A stretch of 56,079 nt of DNA from Bacillota bacterium (GTDB taxonomy: Bacteria; Bacillota; Clostridia; Acetivibrionales; DTU013). Below, in pieces: positions 33,145 through 42,818 of this stretch. Below the pieces are notes generated by a model, which did not search any database, was not told where the DNA came from, and saw nothing but the letters and a program-made list of their open reading frames with translations. Position 1 is the stretch's first letter; each line of letters opens with the position of its first letter. The position numbers were made by a program, and so were the translations under genes. The stretch lies in assembly GCA_023435925.1 (NCBI GenBank), contig JAEZLF010000125.1, positions 1 to 56,079 on the forward strand, in the 5' to 3' direction.

Positions 33145-35094
33145 ATGAACAGAACCATGATGGTTTTTACAGTAATTGCACTTATGCTTTTTTCAAGCTC
33201 ATGCAGCTTGAGTAAGGGCGGCGGGAGTGTACAGACCGCATTACAGGGTAAGCAGAACAATCAAAGTACTTCCGGTCAGGTGCCAGTAAATAACCCGGAC
33301 GATGCCGGTCCGGTATCTGAACAAGGCCCGTCCAATGATTTAGCTTCTGAACCTGTGGGTACTAATGGCCTGAAAACTGCAATTTATCCTGCTGCGCTTG
33401 GATATCTGGGTGAACAGAAATGGGGATATATCGACAAATCCGGCAAATTTACGTTGAAACCCAAGTATACAAAAGCATTCCGGTTTCAACCCAATGGGCT
33501 GGCAGTGGTCCTGGTACAAGACAAGTACGGGCTGATTGACAGAATGGGAAAATATGTTGTGGAACCGATATATTCATATATCAATGACTATTCCGAGGGA
33601 CTTGCCTCTGCACGGGAGGAAAATGGTACAGTGGTACTAAACTCTGAAGGGGATGTCCTATCACAGCCTTATCCGTATATCGGAGACTATAAAAGTAACC
33701 GGGCAGTATATGCGATTCAGGCGCAAAACCACACGTACCTATACGGATATCTGGATGAGACAGGAAAAACTGCTATACAACCAGCTTATGAGTCTGCCGG
33801 CAGTTTTGAGGGAGACCGGGCTGTAGTCAAGCTACCCGGTAAGGAGTATGCCCTTATCGATAAAAATGGAAAGATCATTAAGACACTTCCATACCAGTAT
33901 GTAATGGGCATTTCCGACGGAATGATGGCATTCAAAATGGATGCAGATGGAAAATTCGGTTATCTGAATTCCAATGGCAGTATAGCGGTTCAACCGTCGT
34001 TTCTTGAAGCGCAGGATTTCAGCGGCGGAACGGCCGTTGTGAATGCGGCGAAGGATTATGTGGTTCATCAAATCGGATTGATTGATAAAAAAGGAAAATA
34101 CCTCATAAAGCCTCAATATAGTGAAATACTGCAGCTTGGTGAAGGAATGGTTGCTTTGGGAATAGCAGCTGACGCGAATAATCCCTTTGCCGGCTCTAAA
34201 TTTGCGCTGGCCACTCAAGAGGGGACGATTCTGACCGATTTTATGTTTTACAATATCAAACCATTTAAGGATGGAGCGGCATCTGTATATGATAAAGTAA
34301 ACGTATATTTTATTGACAAAACCGGTAACAGGATCGCTGATCTTCCGTCAGCGGAGGGGATGGGGAGTCTGGAACTGCTGGACGGGCTGGTTTATGCTGA
34401 CATTGACAGCAGACACTACTACATGAACAATCAGCGTAGTGTTATATACCGCCCCGATCAGAGTATCGTTCTTAAGAATGGGATTAAGGTAACGGAGAGT
34501 AAATTCAGCCCTAACAGGAATTACCTTGACTATTATCCTATACTGGAGAATCTCGCCAGTCTGAAGGTGGAGGATAACATCAATACTAGGCTCCGGGCCA
34601 TGTGGAAAGAGAATGTGAATGTTAAGCCGGAAGATAACCTTGATTATCATTATGAGGGTGGGTTCGATATTGGCTTTTATATGAAAAACCTGCTGGTATT
34701 GCAGAGAACGGGTTACGATTATCCTTTCGGAGCGGCCCATGGAATGCCAGTCATGGATTATATCCATGTGGATACAAAGACCGGAAGCTTTTATCAGCTG
34801 GAGGATTTGTTTAAAGACGGAAGTAATTATACCGGAGTGCTAAGTGAGATTGTGAAAAAACAAATTGAGAAGCAGGTGCAGGAACAGGGAGAAGAGGCTT
34901 TTATATGGCCTGACAGCTACAAGGGGATCCGTTCGGACCATACCTTTTATCTGACGGAAGATGCGCTGATGCTCTATTTTACACCCTACGAAATAGCGCC
35001 GTACGCTGCCGGGTATCCCACATTTTCGGTGCCTTATGTGGATATTTCCGATATCATTAACAAGAAAGGGAGCTTCTGGCTTTCATTTAATTAA
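33145..35094 (+). CDS. WG-repeat lipoprotein with C-terminal DUF3298-like domain
   Basis: 649 residues. A signal peptide ends in LFSSSC near residue 20, so the mature protein is likely lipid-anchored. After a Ser/Gly/Pro linker, residues about 85-420 contain about seven WG repeats (KWGYIDKSGKF, YGLIDRMGKY, GYLDETGKT, ALIDKNGKI, GYLNSNGSI, GLIDKKGKY). Residues about 440-649 resemble the DUF3298/RsiV-type domain, with a Tyr-rich DYPFGAAHGMP stretch and FYLTEDALMLYFTPYEIAPYA. The ATG at 33145 follows GGAG and homologues begin near here; an ATG at 33118 has no ribosome site. It probably binds a ligand at the cell surface. No neighbour points to a partner. Confidence 0.85.
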   Translation: MNRTMMVFTVIALMLFSSSCSLSKGGGSVQTALQGKQNNQSTSGQVPVNNPDDAGPVSEQGPSNDLASEPVGTNGLKTAIYPAALGYLGEQKWGYIDKSGKFTLKPKYTKAFRFQPNGLAVVLVQDKYGLIDRMGKYVVEPIYSYINDYSEGLASAREENGTVVLNSEGDVLSQPYPYIGDYKSNRAVYAIQAQNHTYLYGYLDETGKTAIQPAYESAGSFEGDRAVVKLPGKEYALIDKNGKIIKTLPYQYVMGISDGMMAFKMDADGKFGYLNSNGSIAVQPSFLEAQDFSGGTAVVNAAKDYVVHQIGLIDKKGKYLIKPQYSEILQLGEGMVALGIAADANNPFAGSKFALATQEGTILTDFMFYNIKPFKDGAASVYDKVNVYFIDKTGNRIADLPSAEGMGSLELLDGLVYADIDSRHYYMNNQRSVIYRPDQSIVLKNGIKVTESKFSPNRNYLDYYPILENLASLKVEDNINTRLRAMWKENVNVKPEDNLDYHYEGGFDIGFYMKNLLVLQRTGYDYPFGAAHGMPVMDYIHVDTKTGSFYQLEDLFKDGSNYTGVLSEIVKKQIEKQVQEQGEEAFIWPDSYKGIRSDHTFYLTEDALMLYFTPYEIAPYAAGYPTFSVPYVDISDIINKKGSFWLSFN

Positions 35095-35163
35095 TGTTTA
35101 GTAACACCTCATTCTTGCATATTCATGAACGACAGCTACCCCAACGTGTACAGCGGAAACAAA

Positions 35164-35201
35164 TTGTGATATTATTTTTGTAATATCACAAGCGCTTTTT
35201 T
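35164..35201. terminator. Perfect 11-bp palindrome followed by a T run
   Basis: TTGTGATATTA pairs with TAATATCACAA around a 6-base T-rich loop; GCGC and six T follow. It fits a terminator for the WG-repeat gene but could also be an operator for the HD gene that starts 53 bases later. Confidence 0.6.
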
Positions 35202-35253
35202 GCAATATATTTTGCTGCAGCCATTGCGGCGCAGCCTATTTGGGGGGCAGGAA

Positions 35254-36450
35254 ATGATCAGAGAGGGCTTTCTCAGCTTTATTTACCAGGCTGCAAGCAT
35301 GCAGAGGTGGAATGACCATATCAGACCTCACAAGGGATTTACCGAACTCGACAAGCAGGCGCATAAAATGTTTTATGCCTATGTGATTGGGCGCTTCGAA
35401 GAAGATGAAAACAAAGTCATAGACTGGACGAAGCTGATTGAAGGAGCCATTTTTGAGTTTTTTCAGCGAATCCTGCTTACCGATATAAAACCACCGATTT
35501 TTCATATGCTCATGGATAAGCATGGGGAACAGATTAATGAGCTCGTCCTGAAAAAGCTGGATGTAATGGGGATCAATGATATTCAACAGGGCTTTGGCAG
35601 CAGAATGAGGAACTATTTGTTTGAGCCTGAGTACAGCCTCCATGAAAAACGAATCCTCAAAGCCTCCCATTACCTGGCCACCAGCTGGGAATTCAGCATT
35701 GTACATAAGCTTAGTGCGGATTTTTTCGGGTTGGAGGATACAAAAAGGAATATTGACAGGCAACTGGAAGAACACCGTGATATTGACGGTGTCCGTAAGC
35801 TGGTATTCAACAAGGGGGCTACGGACTTTCTGAACATGGTCGGACAGCTGCGTTTCCAGCAGAGATGGGCACAGACGCCGCGAGTTCCCGAAACCTCAGT
35901 TGCAGGACATATGCTGATTGTTGCACTTCTTTCCTACCTTCTGACACTGCAGTTAAATGCTTGTGAAAAGCGCAAATACAACAATTTCTTTGCCGGACTG
36001 TTTCATGATATGCCTGAGGTGCTTACCAGGGACATTATTTCTCCTGTGAAGAATTCTATTGAAGGCCTCGGTGATTTGATTAAATCCATTGAGGACAAGC
36101 AAATGGAAGAAGTATTACTGCCGCTTCTGCCTCAGAACTGGCGACAGGAAATCCGCTATTTTACGGAGAATGAATTTGCCGGCAAAATTCTGCTGAATGA
36201 AAAGGTAATTGAAGTCAGTACGGAGAAAATCAGTGAATTCTATAATAGTGAAGAGTTTTCACCTGTAGACGGAAAAATCATCGAATTCTGCGATAAGTTC
36301 GCAGCATATATGGAAGCCTATCTGTCAATCCGGCATGGCATTACCTCACAAAATTTGCAGGATGGGCACAGGCAGCTTTATGAGAAATACAGCAATACAA
36401 AGATTGCAGGGATTGACGTCGGGATGCTTTTTGATTATTTCAAGCTGTAA
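35254..36450 (+). CDS. HD-domain hydrolase (YfbR/HD_3-like) of clostridial type
   Basis: 398 residues. The C-terminal half has an HD domain: His in TSVAGHMLIVALLS, the His-Asp pair in FFAGLFHDMPEVLTRD, and a later Asp in EFCDKFAAYMEA. This arrangement resembles YfbR-type 5'-deoxynucleotidases (HD_3). The N-terminal 200 residues are helical and I do not recognise them; they also contain a His-rich stretch. The substrate is unknown, and a nucleotide is the best guess from the family. The ATG at 35254 lies 6 bases after a GGGGGG run; an upstream in-frame ATG at 35200 lacks a ribosome site. The next gene begins 42 bases after the stop, so both are probably one transcript. Confidence 0.8.
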   Translation: MIREGFLSFIYQAASMQRWNDHIRPHKGFTELDKQAHKMFYAYVIGRFEEDENKVIDWTKLIEGAIFEFFQRILLTDIKPPIFHMLMDKHGEQINELVLKKLDVMGINDIQQGFGSRMRNYLFEPEYSLHEKRILKASHYLATSWEFSIVHKLSADFFGLEDTKRNIDRQLEEHRDIDGVRKLVFNKGATDFLNMVGQLRFQQRWAQTPRVPETSVAGHMLIVALLSYLLTLQLNACEKRKYNNFFAGLFHDMPEVLTRDIISPVKNSIEGLGDLIKSIEDKQMEEVLLPLLPQNWRQEIRYFTENEFAGKILLNEKVIEVSTEKISEFYNSEEFSPVDGKIIEFCDKFAAYMEAYLSIRHGITSQNLQDGHRQLYEKYSNTKIAGIDVGMLFDYFKL

Positions 36451-36491
36451 ACGTGGGTTTTTCTAGAAAATAGCCGGTCGGGATGGGTGCA

Positions 36492-37103
36492 ATGAACAAA
36501 TATATGGGCTTTTATGAATTAATGGCAATCAACCTTCCTACTGTACCGTGGAAGCGATTCACAGCCGATACACAGCTGGACGATCATCTGCTTTGGACCG
36601 TTAGGGTTGCAGTGGAAAGAAGCAATGATCTGAACCTGCCAAGAGCTGTGGGAGTAGACGCTGAAGAAGCGGCCCGGGTGGGGAATATACTCCTTGAGAC
36701 ATATGGCGGAAAGGGTATGGTTATCTACTATCCCTATTTTATCGCACAAAAAAGCGGCGTTCTGGATATCAACAGGCACAGAACCGTAATCGAAGCAGTT
36801 GACAAGGACTTGTGGAATCTTGTGACCCATGGTAAAAAGAATGTAACCGCAATTTTTCCGCATGAACAGCCTGCGGCAGAGTATTATGGGGATGTGGAGT
36901 ACCACGGGGATGCAGCATTTTTGAATGAAGCTGAAATAAATGAGCTGCTCCGATGCAGTGCTGTTATCCGGGGTAGGTTCAGGGAGGAGCTTGCTGAAGG
37001 AAAGGCAATTTTCGCAGAATGGAGTTATGCATTCAATACAGACATAGAGCATGAGCCGATTGGTGAAAGATACCTGATTTTCTATGAACTGAGGGGGATT
37101 TAG
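36492..37103 (+). CDS. Conserved hypothetical protein, downstream of HD hydrolase
   Basis: 203 residues with no membrane segment or signal peptide. I do not recognise the family. Visible features are an N-terminal aromatic segment (KYMGFYELMAINLPTVPW), a stretch rich in Glu and Ala (VDAEEAARVGNILLETYGG), YYPYFIAQKSGVL, and an acidic C-terminal half. Codon use and frame look like a genuine gene. The ATG at 36492 follows GGGATGGG; an ATG at 36483 is also possible. Short spacing to the HD gene suggests the two act together. It converges on the YwaF-like gene with 5 bases between the stops. Confidence 0.7.
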   Translation: MNKYMGFYELMAINLPTVPWKRFTADTQLDDHLLWTVRVAVERSNDLNLPRAVGVDAEEAARVGNILLETYGGKGMVIYYPYFIAQKSGVLDINRHRTVIEAVDKDLWNLVTHGKKNVTAIFPHEQPAAEYYGDVEYHGDAAFLNEAEINELLRCSAVIRGRFREELAEGKAIFAEWSYAFNTDIEHEPIGERYLIFYELRGI

Positions 37104-37108
37104 TACTC

Positions 37109-37849
37109 TCATGCCGAAATTCCTGGCTTGCGGGAGCTGCTGCCGGTGAACGCAAACGGCAGGTACAGTAGTGAGAAAAGTAACAGCGCAACTGCTTCCA
37201 GCGAAAGAATATACCAGGGCCATGGACCGAGCAGATCCAGCAGAGTTCCTCCCTCAGGTTTATATCGAAGGAAAAGATAATTACCACCCGTCCACATGTT
37301 GAAAGGAATAATAAACAGCGCATACAGGTTTGTAATCAGAAATGTCCTGAACGCAGATTTTGGTGAAGGCTTGAACTTTTCGACGGCAAGCATGTAAATG
37401 CAGGCAAGCAGGATGACACAGTGAGAGATAAAGAACTGGTAGAATATAAAATGCGGAAAGGTGTAATTGCCGATATCCGGTGTAAGGATCGCTTGGGTCG
37501 CACCACCCAGCCCCCAATAATAAAGCAGCTCAAACAGCAGCTGCCGTTTTGTCAGTAAAACGGCAATGGAGAGAAAAAGCGAAAGGTCGCACAACTGCAA
37601 AGGCAGCGTTATTTCGACAGACCATTCGCCCGCCAGGGTATACCAAATATAGATTGCGGCCTGCTGCAGTGTAATAATAACAGCAAAGGCAAGCCTGAAA
37701 GCCTTTCTGGACCCCTCTGTTTTGAAAAAATTCCGTGATAGGATTAAAACAGTGCATAGTAATAAAATAATAGCCACTGGTATGAGATGAGGCAGGGAGA
37801 ACGGAGTCAGAGTGCCGTTTTCTGGTCCAAAGGATATGTAGCCGTCCAT
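37109..37849 (-). CDS. YwaF / TIGR02206-type integral membrane protein
   Basis: 246 residues with seven hydrophobic segments. Family features include the N-terminal SLPHLIPVAIILLL segment, LPLQLCDLSLFLSIAVLL in the middle, the WGLGGATQAILTPDIG segment, and the FPHFIFYQFFISHCVIL segment with its conserved His. Proteins of this type are found mainly in Bacillota; the function is unknown. I placed the start at the ATG at 37849; a GTG at 37861 is in frame but the GGTGAT ribosome-like site overlaps it. A serine-rich cytoplasmic tail of about 12 residues ends the protein. Confidence 0.85.
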   Translation of the reverse strand: MDGYISFGPENGTLTPFSLPHLIPVAIILLLCTVLILSRNFFKTEGSRKAFRLAFAVIITLQQAAIYIWYTLAGEWSVEITLPLQLCDLSLFLSIAVLLTKRQLLFELLYYWGLGGATQAILTPDIGNYTFPHFIFYQFFISHCVILLACIYMLAVEKFKPSPKSAFRTFLITNLYALFIIPFNMWTGGNYLFLRYKPEGGTLLDLLGPWPWYILSLEAVALLLFSLLYLPFAFTGSSSRKPGISA

Positions 37850-38100
37850 TTTTATCACCATCCTTATACATCATATATCATTCGTTCTATATAATGCAAA
37901 AAGTATTTCGTATATGATGCCGAAAATATTCACAAAATACGGAACTTTATGTCAAGCTGCCACGTCATAAAAATGTAGTATTATAGCAGAGACCTTTTAT
38001 TGAACACAAATGGTATATATGGTATTATATTAATAGTTCATTCTATAATCATATCAATTCGGATATATTCTTAGGATACAGAAGACAAGGGGGTAGAGGT

Positions 38101-39468
38101 ATGGAAGATACCACAAGGATTTCATTCTCCGCGGTTACTCACATAGGCGCTGCTTGCACAGTCAATGATGATCGGATTTATGCCAACGGAAAGTTTATGA
38201 ATCCAAGTATTGCAGACTATTCGCAGATTACTCTTGAAACAAACGGAAGTAAATGTCTGTTTGCTGTATCCGATGGTATGGAAGACGAAGATTCAGGTAT
38301 TTCTATCATAAATGATTTGAGAAAATTCCATCAGAAAGCTCAAAATAGCTCAAAGGACATTCATGTGAAGCTGGACGAAATGGTACAATGCGTTGAACAG
38401 GCCAGCAACCTGATGCACAGTATTTCTCTCGGTGATAATGATTTCAGAGAGCGAAAAACTGCATTTGCAGGAATCCTGATCGATGAAGGCAGCATTGCAG
38501 CCGTCAATTTAGGCAATTGCAGGGTATACAAGCTGGAAGGTGACACCTTCAAGCTGATGGTCAATGACTACAAAAGAGCCGAAAGACTTTTGAAGATGGG
38601 AATCATCAGCAGCGAACAGGCAGAGCTCCTCTCAGGACAACAGAAGGCTTCCATGGAAGAAGGAAGATCTACGGTCAAGAAATCCGATATTCATACCCTA
38701 AGAGAAGGCACAGTGTATCTGATTTGCAGCAGCGGCCTTACGGATGCGGTCAGTGAGGATGCGATTTACGACATACTTGCATCCAGCATTGAACCGGATG
38801 AAGCGGCAGGAAAGCTGGTAGCCGAAGCGGTGAAGAACGAGGGAGAGGACAATATTACCGCTATGGTTATAAAAGTCGAAGAAGCAGAGGAAGCACAGGT
38901 GACATATCCGAGTCCCAGAACAATCCAGTCCAGGTCCTCCAGATCCTCCAGGTCCGGCAAAACCTCAGCCCGGATGGGAAGCGTTGCAAGAGCAGGGTAT
39001 GTGAAAACCATTGACATGGGAAAAGTGGTGGGAATGGCGGTATTGGTGATTCTGGCGGTGGCAGTTCTCCTCGGAGGATTCAAGCTTTGGACCATATTGA
39101 GAAATCCCGGAGAGCAGGATACACTATCCCAGAATGGTACACCATCAGACAATACAGGGAGTACTACCAGCCCATCGGCTATTGACGAGGGATTGGGTGA
39201 AGATGAATTCGATGAAGCCGAAACGACGAGTGAAGGCGCCATTGGTACCGGAGAAGGAGAAGAAGCCGGCGGAGAATCAGAGAATTCCGATCTCGTTGGT
39301 CCTGAAGGAACTACATATGTCGTACAGTCCGGGGATATGCTGATGAAGATCAGCGTGAAATTCTATGGCGACGAATCAAAATATAAACTCATTATGGATG
39401 CGAATAAGATTACGGATCCCAATAAAATCGCCGTAGGACAGGAACTGATCATACCGCCGCTGCCGTAG
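38101..39468 (+). CDS. PP2C-like phosphatase domain with membrane segment and extracytoplasmic LysM domain
   Basis: 455 residues. Residues 1-265 match a PP2C fold: VNDDRIYA (motif 1 Asp), FAVSDGMED (motif 2), AGILIDEG and LGNCRVYKL, CSSGLTDAVSED and EGEDNITAMVI (last metal Asp). The Asp of the usual CSDGLT motif is Ser here, so one metal ligand is altered. Residues about 270-300 are a basic Ser/Arg linker, 308-330 one membrane segment, and 335-405 an acidic Ser/Gly linker. A LysM domain (TYVVQSGDMLMKISVKFYGD to GQELIIPP) ends the protein. LysM binds peptidoglycan, so this looks like an envelope-sensing phosphatase, the counterpart of PASTA kinases. The ATG has AAGGGGGTAGAGGT upstream. Confidence 0.88.
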   Translation: MEDTTRISFSAVTHIGAACTVNDDRIYANGKFMNPSIADYSQITLETNGSKCLFAVSDGMEDEDSGISIINDLRKFHQKAQNSSKDIHVKLDEMVQCVEQASNLMHSISLGDNDFRERKTAFAGILIDEGSIAAVNLGNCRVYKLEGDTFKLMVNDYKRAERLLKMGIISSEQAELLSGQQKASMEEGRSTVKKSDIHTLREGTVYLICSSGLTDAVSEDAIYDILASSIEPDEAAGKLVAEAVKNEGEDNITAMVIKVEEAEEAQVTYPSPRTIQSRSSRSSRSGKTSARMGSVARAGYVKTIDMGKVVGMAVLVILAVAVLLGGFKLWTILRNPGEQDTLSQNGTPSDNTGSTTSPSAIDEGLGEDEFDEAETTSEGAIGTGEGEEAGGESENSDLVGPEGTTYVVQSGDMLMKISVKFYGDESKYKLIMDANKITDPNKIAVGQELIIPPLP

Positions 39469-39577
39469 TGAATACAGTAGTTTGGGGAGATGAAAAACAG
39501 AGATTGCTTGCGGCGGAATATCCGGTCGTAATGGTAGAACGGAATAAATGCAGCACTATGTAAGCAAGTATAAGATA

Positions 39578-39615
39578 AGATGCACAGGAATCAAAACTCC
39601 TTGTGCATCTTTTTG
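39578..39615. terminator. Terminator overlapping the end of the AraC-type gene
   Basis: AGATGCACAGGA pairs with TCCTTGTGCATCT (one bulged base) and is followed by five T. It terminates the PP2C-LysM gene on the plus strand; the stop codon of the opposite-strand AraC-type gene at 39591 lies in the hairpin loop. Confidence 0.85.
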
Positions 39616-40421
39616 AATTCATTGGGGGTCATACCCTCATACTCTCTGAATACAGAGCAAAAATAGCTGATATCACGATACCCGGTTATTGCAGCAATTT
39701 CCTTCAGCAAAGGATTTCCGGGACTAACCAGGAGCTCCTTTGCTTTTTTCAGACGATATAGCGTAAGATACTCAAAGGGTCTCATATTGAAGGCCTGCCT
39801 GAATAATCGGCATAAATGCTGTGGAGTTACTCCTGTAATATCGGCCATGTCATTGAGGGAGATGTTTTTATTGAAATTATCCTCAATAAACAGTAATAAA
39901 GGCTGAAGCTGATGAAATCGGAATTTACGGGTTTTCAACACTTCTGCTCCGATACAGCTATTCAATTCCAATAGAAATGCGTAAAGCGTGTGAGAAGCCT
40001 CATAACCACTTGCGGGACTTGCAGCTGCTGCGGCTGTGTGAATTTCACCATGAAGCCTGTGCAGCTTCTCCATATCGGTGACATGAAAAACCTCATACCG
40101 GTCAAGTCCGATTACATTCAGCAAGTCCTTTACAGCATATCCGTCAAAAGTAATCCACCAGGTTGTCCAGGGCTCCGTTTCTGCAAAATATTCGTGGGGT
40201 ATTCCGGGTTGAAAGAAAAACCCCGAATGCTCCCCAATAAAGAACTCTTTTCCATCTATCAACAGCTTGCCGTTACCTGATGTGCCATAAAGAAAATGAT
40301 AGCCGGGATATCCCTCCGGTCTCTGTACATGGTACTGGTTATCATTGGTACCAATACTGGTTACATAAAAGGGAAGCTTACTCTCTTTTTCAGTGATGAT
40401 GGGGAAAATCATTCTTCGCAA
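39591..40421 (-). CDS. AraC-family regulator, probably of the GH42 gene
   Basis: 276 residues. The N-terminal cupin domain (about 20-140) has GYHFLYGTSGNGKLLIDG and HSGFFFQPGIPHEYF. The C-terminal AraC domain has both helix-turn-helix units: ISLNDMADITGVTPQHLCRL near 190-210 and LLKEIAAITGYRDISYFCSV near 240-260, and ends GMTPNEFKKMHKEF. It starts with a TTG at 40421, supported by GGAGGG 6 bases upstream; the next ATG is only three codons on. It is divergent from the GH42 gene, 133 bases between starts, so control of that gene by a galactoside is the natural reading (inference). Confidence 0.9.
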   Translation of the reverse strand: MRRMIFPIITEKESKLPFYVTSIGTNDNQYHVQRPEGYPGYHFLYGTSGNGKLLIDGKEFFIGEHSGFFFQPGIPHEYFAETEPWTTWWITFDGYAVKDLLNVIGLDRYEVFHVTDMEKLHRLHGEIHTAAAAASPASGYEASHTLYAFLLELNSCIGAEVLKTRKFRFHQLQPLLLFIEDNFNKNISLNDMADITGVTPQHLCRLFRQAFNMRPFEYLTLYRLKKAKELLVSPGNPLLKEIAAITGYRDISYFCSVFREYEGMTPNEFKKMHKEF

Positions 40422-40554
40422 AAGAAACCCTCCATGATGTTAATATATTGATATTAATGCTAATATTATACGATTGATATGCGCTGTATCAGCCATATAT
40501 AATGGTAATATAATTATATATTGTGTTGATAAAAATGACAAGGAGATGGCAATC

Positions 40555-42567
40555 ATGATAAACCCAAAGCTTCCTGTAATTTATTATGGCGGAGACTATA
40601 ATCCCGACCAGTGGCCTGAAGAAATTTGGAGGGAAGATATGCGGCTTTTTAAGCTGGCGGGTATTAATATTATCACACTGCCGGTTTTTAGCTGGGCTAA
40701 GCTGGAGCCCAGTGAAGGAGTATATGATTTCAGCTGGCTTGATAAAGTGCTGGAATTGGCATGGGAGAACGGTATATACACCTGCCTTGCAACATCTACT
40801 GCGGCGCAGCCTGCCTGGATGGCACGCAAATATCCTGAGATGTTGCCGGTAGATTTTGACGGGAAAAAGCGTACATATGGAGCAAGGGTGAATTTCTGTC
40901 CCAACAGCGAAGTATACAGGAATGCTTCAGCGAAGCTTGCAGGCAAGCTTGCGGAACGATACCACGACTATCCCGGTTTGGTGGTGTGGCACATTGCAAA
41001 CGAGTATGGGCGTTACTGCTACTGTGATACCTGTGCAGCCGAATTCAGGAATTGGCTGAATGAGAGATATGGCACCATCGAGGAGCTTAATCACAGGTGG
41101 AATACGGGCTTTTGGGGGCACACCTTCTATGATTGGGAGGAAATTGTACCGCCAACTTCACTGAATAATGATGATCGCTGTTACCAAAGTATTTATCTGG
41201 ACTATAACCGGTTTATGTCGGATTCCAGCCTGGCTTGCTATATCGGGGAGTATGAAGCAATCCGTAAGCATTCCCATGATGTGCCGATTACCACGAATTT
41301 TATGGGGGTCTTTAAGCCTTTTGACTATTCGAAGTGGGCGAAGTATATGGATGTGATTTCATGGGACAATTATCCGCCGCTTAACGCAGTAATGGCAAAT
41401 ATTGCGATGCGCCACGATCAGATGAGGGGCTTTAAAAATGGTCAGCCCTTTATGCTGATGGAGCAGACCCCCAGCCAGCAGAACTGGATGCCGTACAACA
41501 GCCTGAAGCGCCCCGGTGTCATGCGTCTTTGGAGCTATCAGGCCATGGCAAGAGGCGCCGATGCCATTATGTTCTTCCAGATGAGGCGGTCCAGGGGAGC
41601 CTGCGAAAAATACCACGGAGCGGTCATCGAGCATTGCGGGCATGAAAACACCCGTGTTTTCAGAGAGTGCACACAACTGGGGAAAGAGCTTAAGAAGCTT
41701 GGCGGTAAGATCCTGAATTCTCGCATTCATGCCAAAGCGGCTATTTTATTTGACTGGGACAATTGGTGGGCTGTGGAGCAGTCCAGCGGTCCGACTGTTT
41801 TATTAAAATATGTGGAGCAAGCAGATAAATACCATAAAGCTTTCTATGACAGAAATATCGCTGTGGATGTTATCAGCCCGGACAGTGATCTGAGCGGCTA
41901 TAGTATCGTTGTAGCGCCGCTGTACTATATGGTCAAGAAGGGAGCGGCCGAGCGTCTGGAGCACTTTGTAGAGGACGGAGGAACCTTTGTCACAACCTTC
42001 TTCAGCGGAATTGTGGATGAAAACGACCTTGTGGTGCTGGGCGGTTATCCGGGAAAATTGAGAAAGCTGATGGGCATATGGGTTGAAGAAATTGATGCAC
42101 TATTCCCCGATATGTCAAACACTATAGAGTTAAACGAGGCCTTTGGAAAACTGGAAGGCTCTTATCAATGCGGCATGCTTTGCGACCTGATCAATCCGGA
42201 GGGTGCAAAGACACTGGCGGTATATGGCAAGGACTTTTATGCGGGACGGCCTGTGCTGACGGAAAACAGCTTTGGAAAAGGGAAGGCCTATTATATTGCA
42301 TCCGACCCGGAAGAACGGTTCGTTGCTGATTTTATTGGTCAGCTCTGTGAGGCCAAAGGCTTGAAAGCTCCGATCACAACTCCTGCGGGAGTCGAAGTGA
42401 CCCAGAGAGTCAAGGAAGGTAAGACCTTTACCTTTGTGCTCAACCACAATGATTCCGATGTACAGATTGATTTGGGTAAGGAGAAGCGGATGGATCTGCT
42501 GACAGAGAGGCAACTGAGTGGAACGGTAGAACTGGAACGTAAGGGTGTGCTGATATTGGAAGGGTAG
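40555..42567 (+). CDS. GH42 beta-galactosidase
   Basis: 670 residues. Three-domain GH42 layout: a TIM barrel with the N-terminal YYGGDYNPDQWPEEIW motif, acid/base Glu in HIANEYGRYC near 145, nucleophile Glu in FMLMEQTPSQQNW near 305; then a trimerisation domain (VVAPLYYMVKKGAAERL near 455) and a short C-terminal beta domain. A Cys cluster (CYCDTC, plus a Cys further upstream) fits the zinc site of many GH42 enzymes. There is no signal peptide, so it acts on imported galactosides. I chose the ATG at 40555, 9 bases after AGGAG; an ATG at 40546 abuts the site. The last codons and stop form part of a repeat (42556-42644). Confidence 0.94.
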   Translation: MINPKLPVIYYGGDYNPDQWPEEIWREDMRLFKLAGINIITLPVFSWAKLEPSEGVYDFSWLDKVLELAWENGIYTCLATSTAAQPAWMARKYPEMLPVDFDGKKRTYGARVNFCPNSEVYRNASAKLAGKLAERYHDYPGLVVWHIANEYGRYCYCDTCAAEFRNWLNERYGTIEELNHRWNTGFWGHTFYDWEEIVPPTSLNNDDRCYQSIYLDYNRFMSDSSLACYIGEYEAIRKHSHDVPITTNFMGVFKPFDYSKWAKYMDVISWDNYPPLNAVMANIAMRHDQMRGFKNGQPFMLMEQTPSQQNWMPYNSLKRPGVMRLWSYQAMARGADAIMFFQMRRSRGACEKYHGAVIEHCGHENTRVFRECTQLGKELKKLGGKILNSRIHAKAAILFDWDNWWAVEQSSGPTVLLKYVEQADKYHKAFYDRNIAVDVISPDSDLSGYSIVVAPLYYMVKKGAAERLEHFVEDGGTFVTTFFSGIVDENDLVVLGGYPGKLRKLMGIWVEEIDALFPDMSNTIELNEAFGKLEGSYQCGMLCDLINPEGAKTLAVYGKDFYAGRPVLTENSFGKGKAYYIASDPEERFVADFIGQLCEAKGLKAPITTPAGVEVTQRVKEGKTFTFVLNHNDSDVQIDLGKEKRMDLLTERQLSGTVELERKGVLILEG

Positions 42568-42644
42568 ATCTGGAAGTAAGGGTATACGGATACCGGAAGG
42601 GTAGAACGGATGGCGCGGATTTGGGAGAGTAGAGTGGATAGCGC
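42556..42644 (+). repeat. Degenerate tandem repeat spanning the GH42 stop codon
   Basis: GGAAGGGTAGA occurs exactly at 42558 (where TAG is the stop codon) and at 42595. The 22-base segment at 42595 matches the one at 42623 in 17 positions, both ending GGCGC or AGCGC. A further diverged unit starts at 42572. The spacing is 22-37 bases. Confidence 0.65.
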
Positions 42645-42741
42645 AGTGGAATGAACCATCATGCAGACAATATCGTGCTATGATATCGGTATATCACAGA
42701 ATAATGGTGCTGAATAGCAGCACATTGCAGTAATGATAAGT

Positions 42742-42781
42742 CGCCTGGAACCTGTATAAAGGGGTTTCGGGCGTTTCTTTT
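42742..42781 (+). terminator. Terminator of the GH42 gene
   Basis: CGCCTGGAACC pairs with GGTTTCGGGCG across a loop of about 10 bases and is followed by TTTCTTTT. It lies 175 bases past the stop, so the repeat array is within the transcript. Confidence 0.75.
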
Positions 42782-42818
42782 GTGGTGGAACAGGAGAGCT
42801 AATTTCTATAAAATATTG

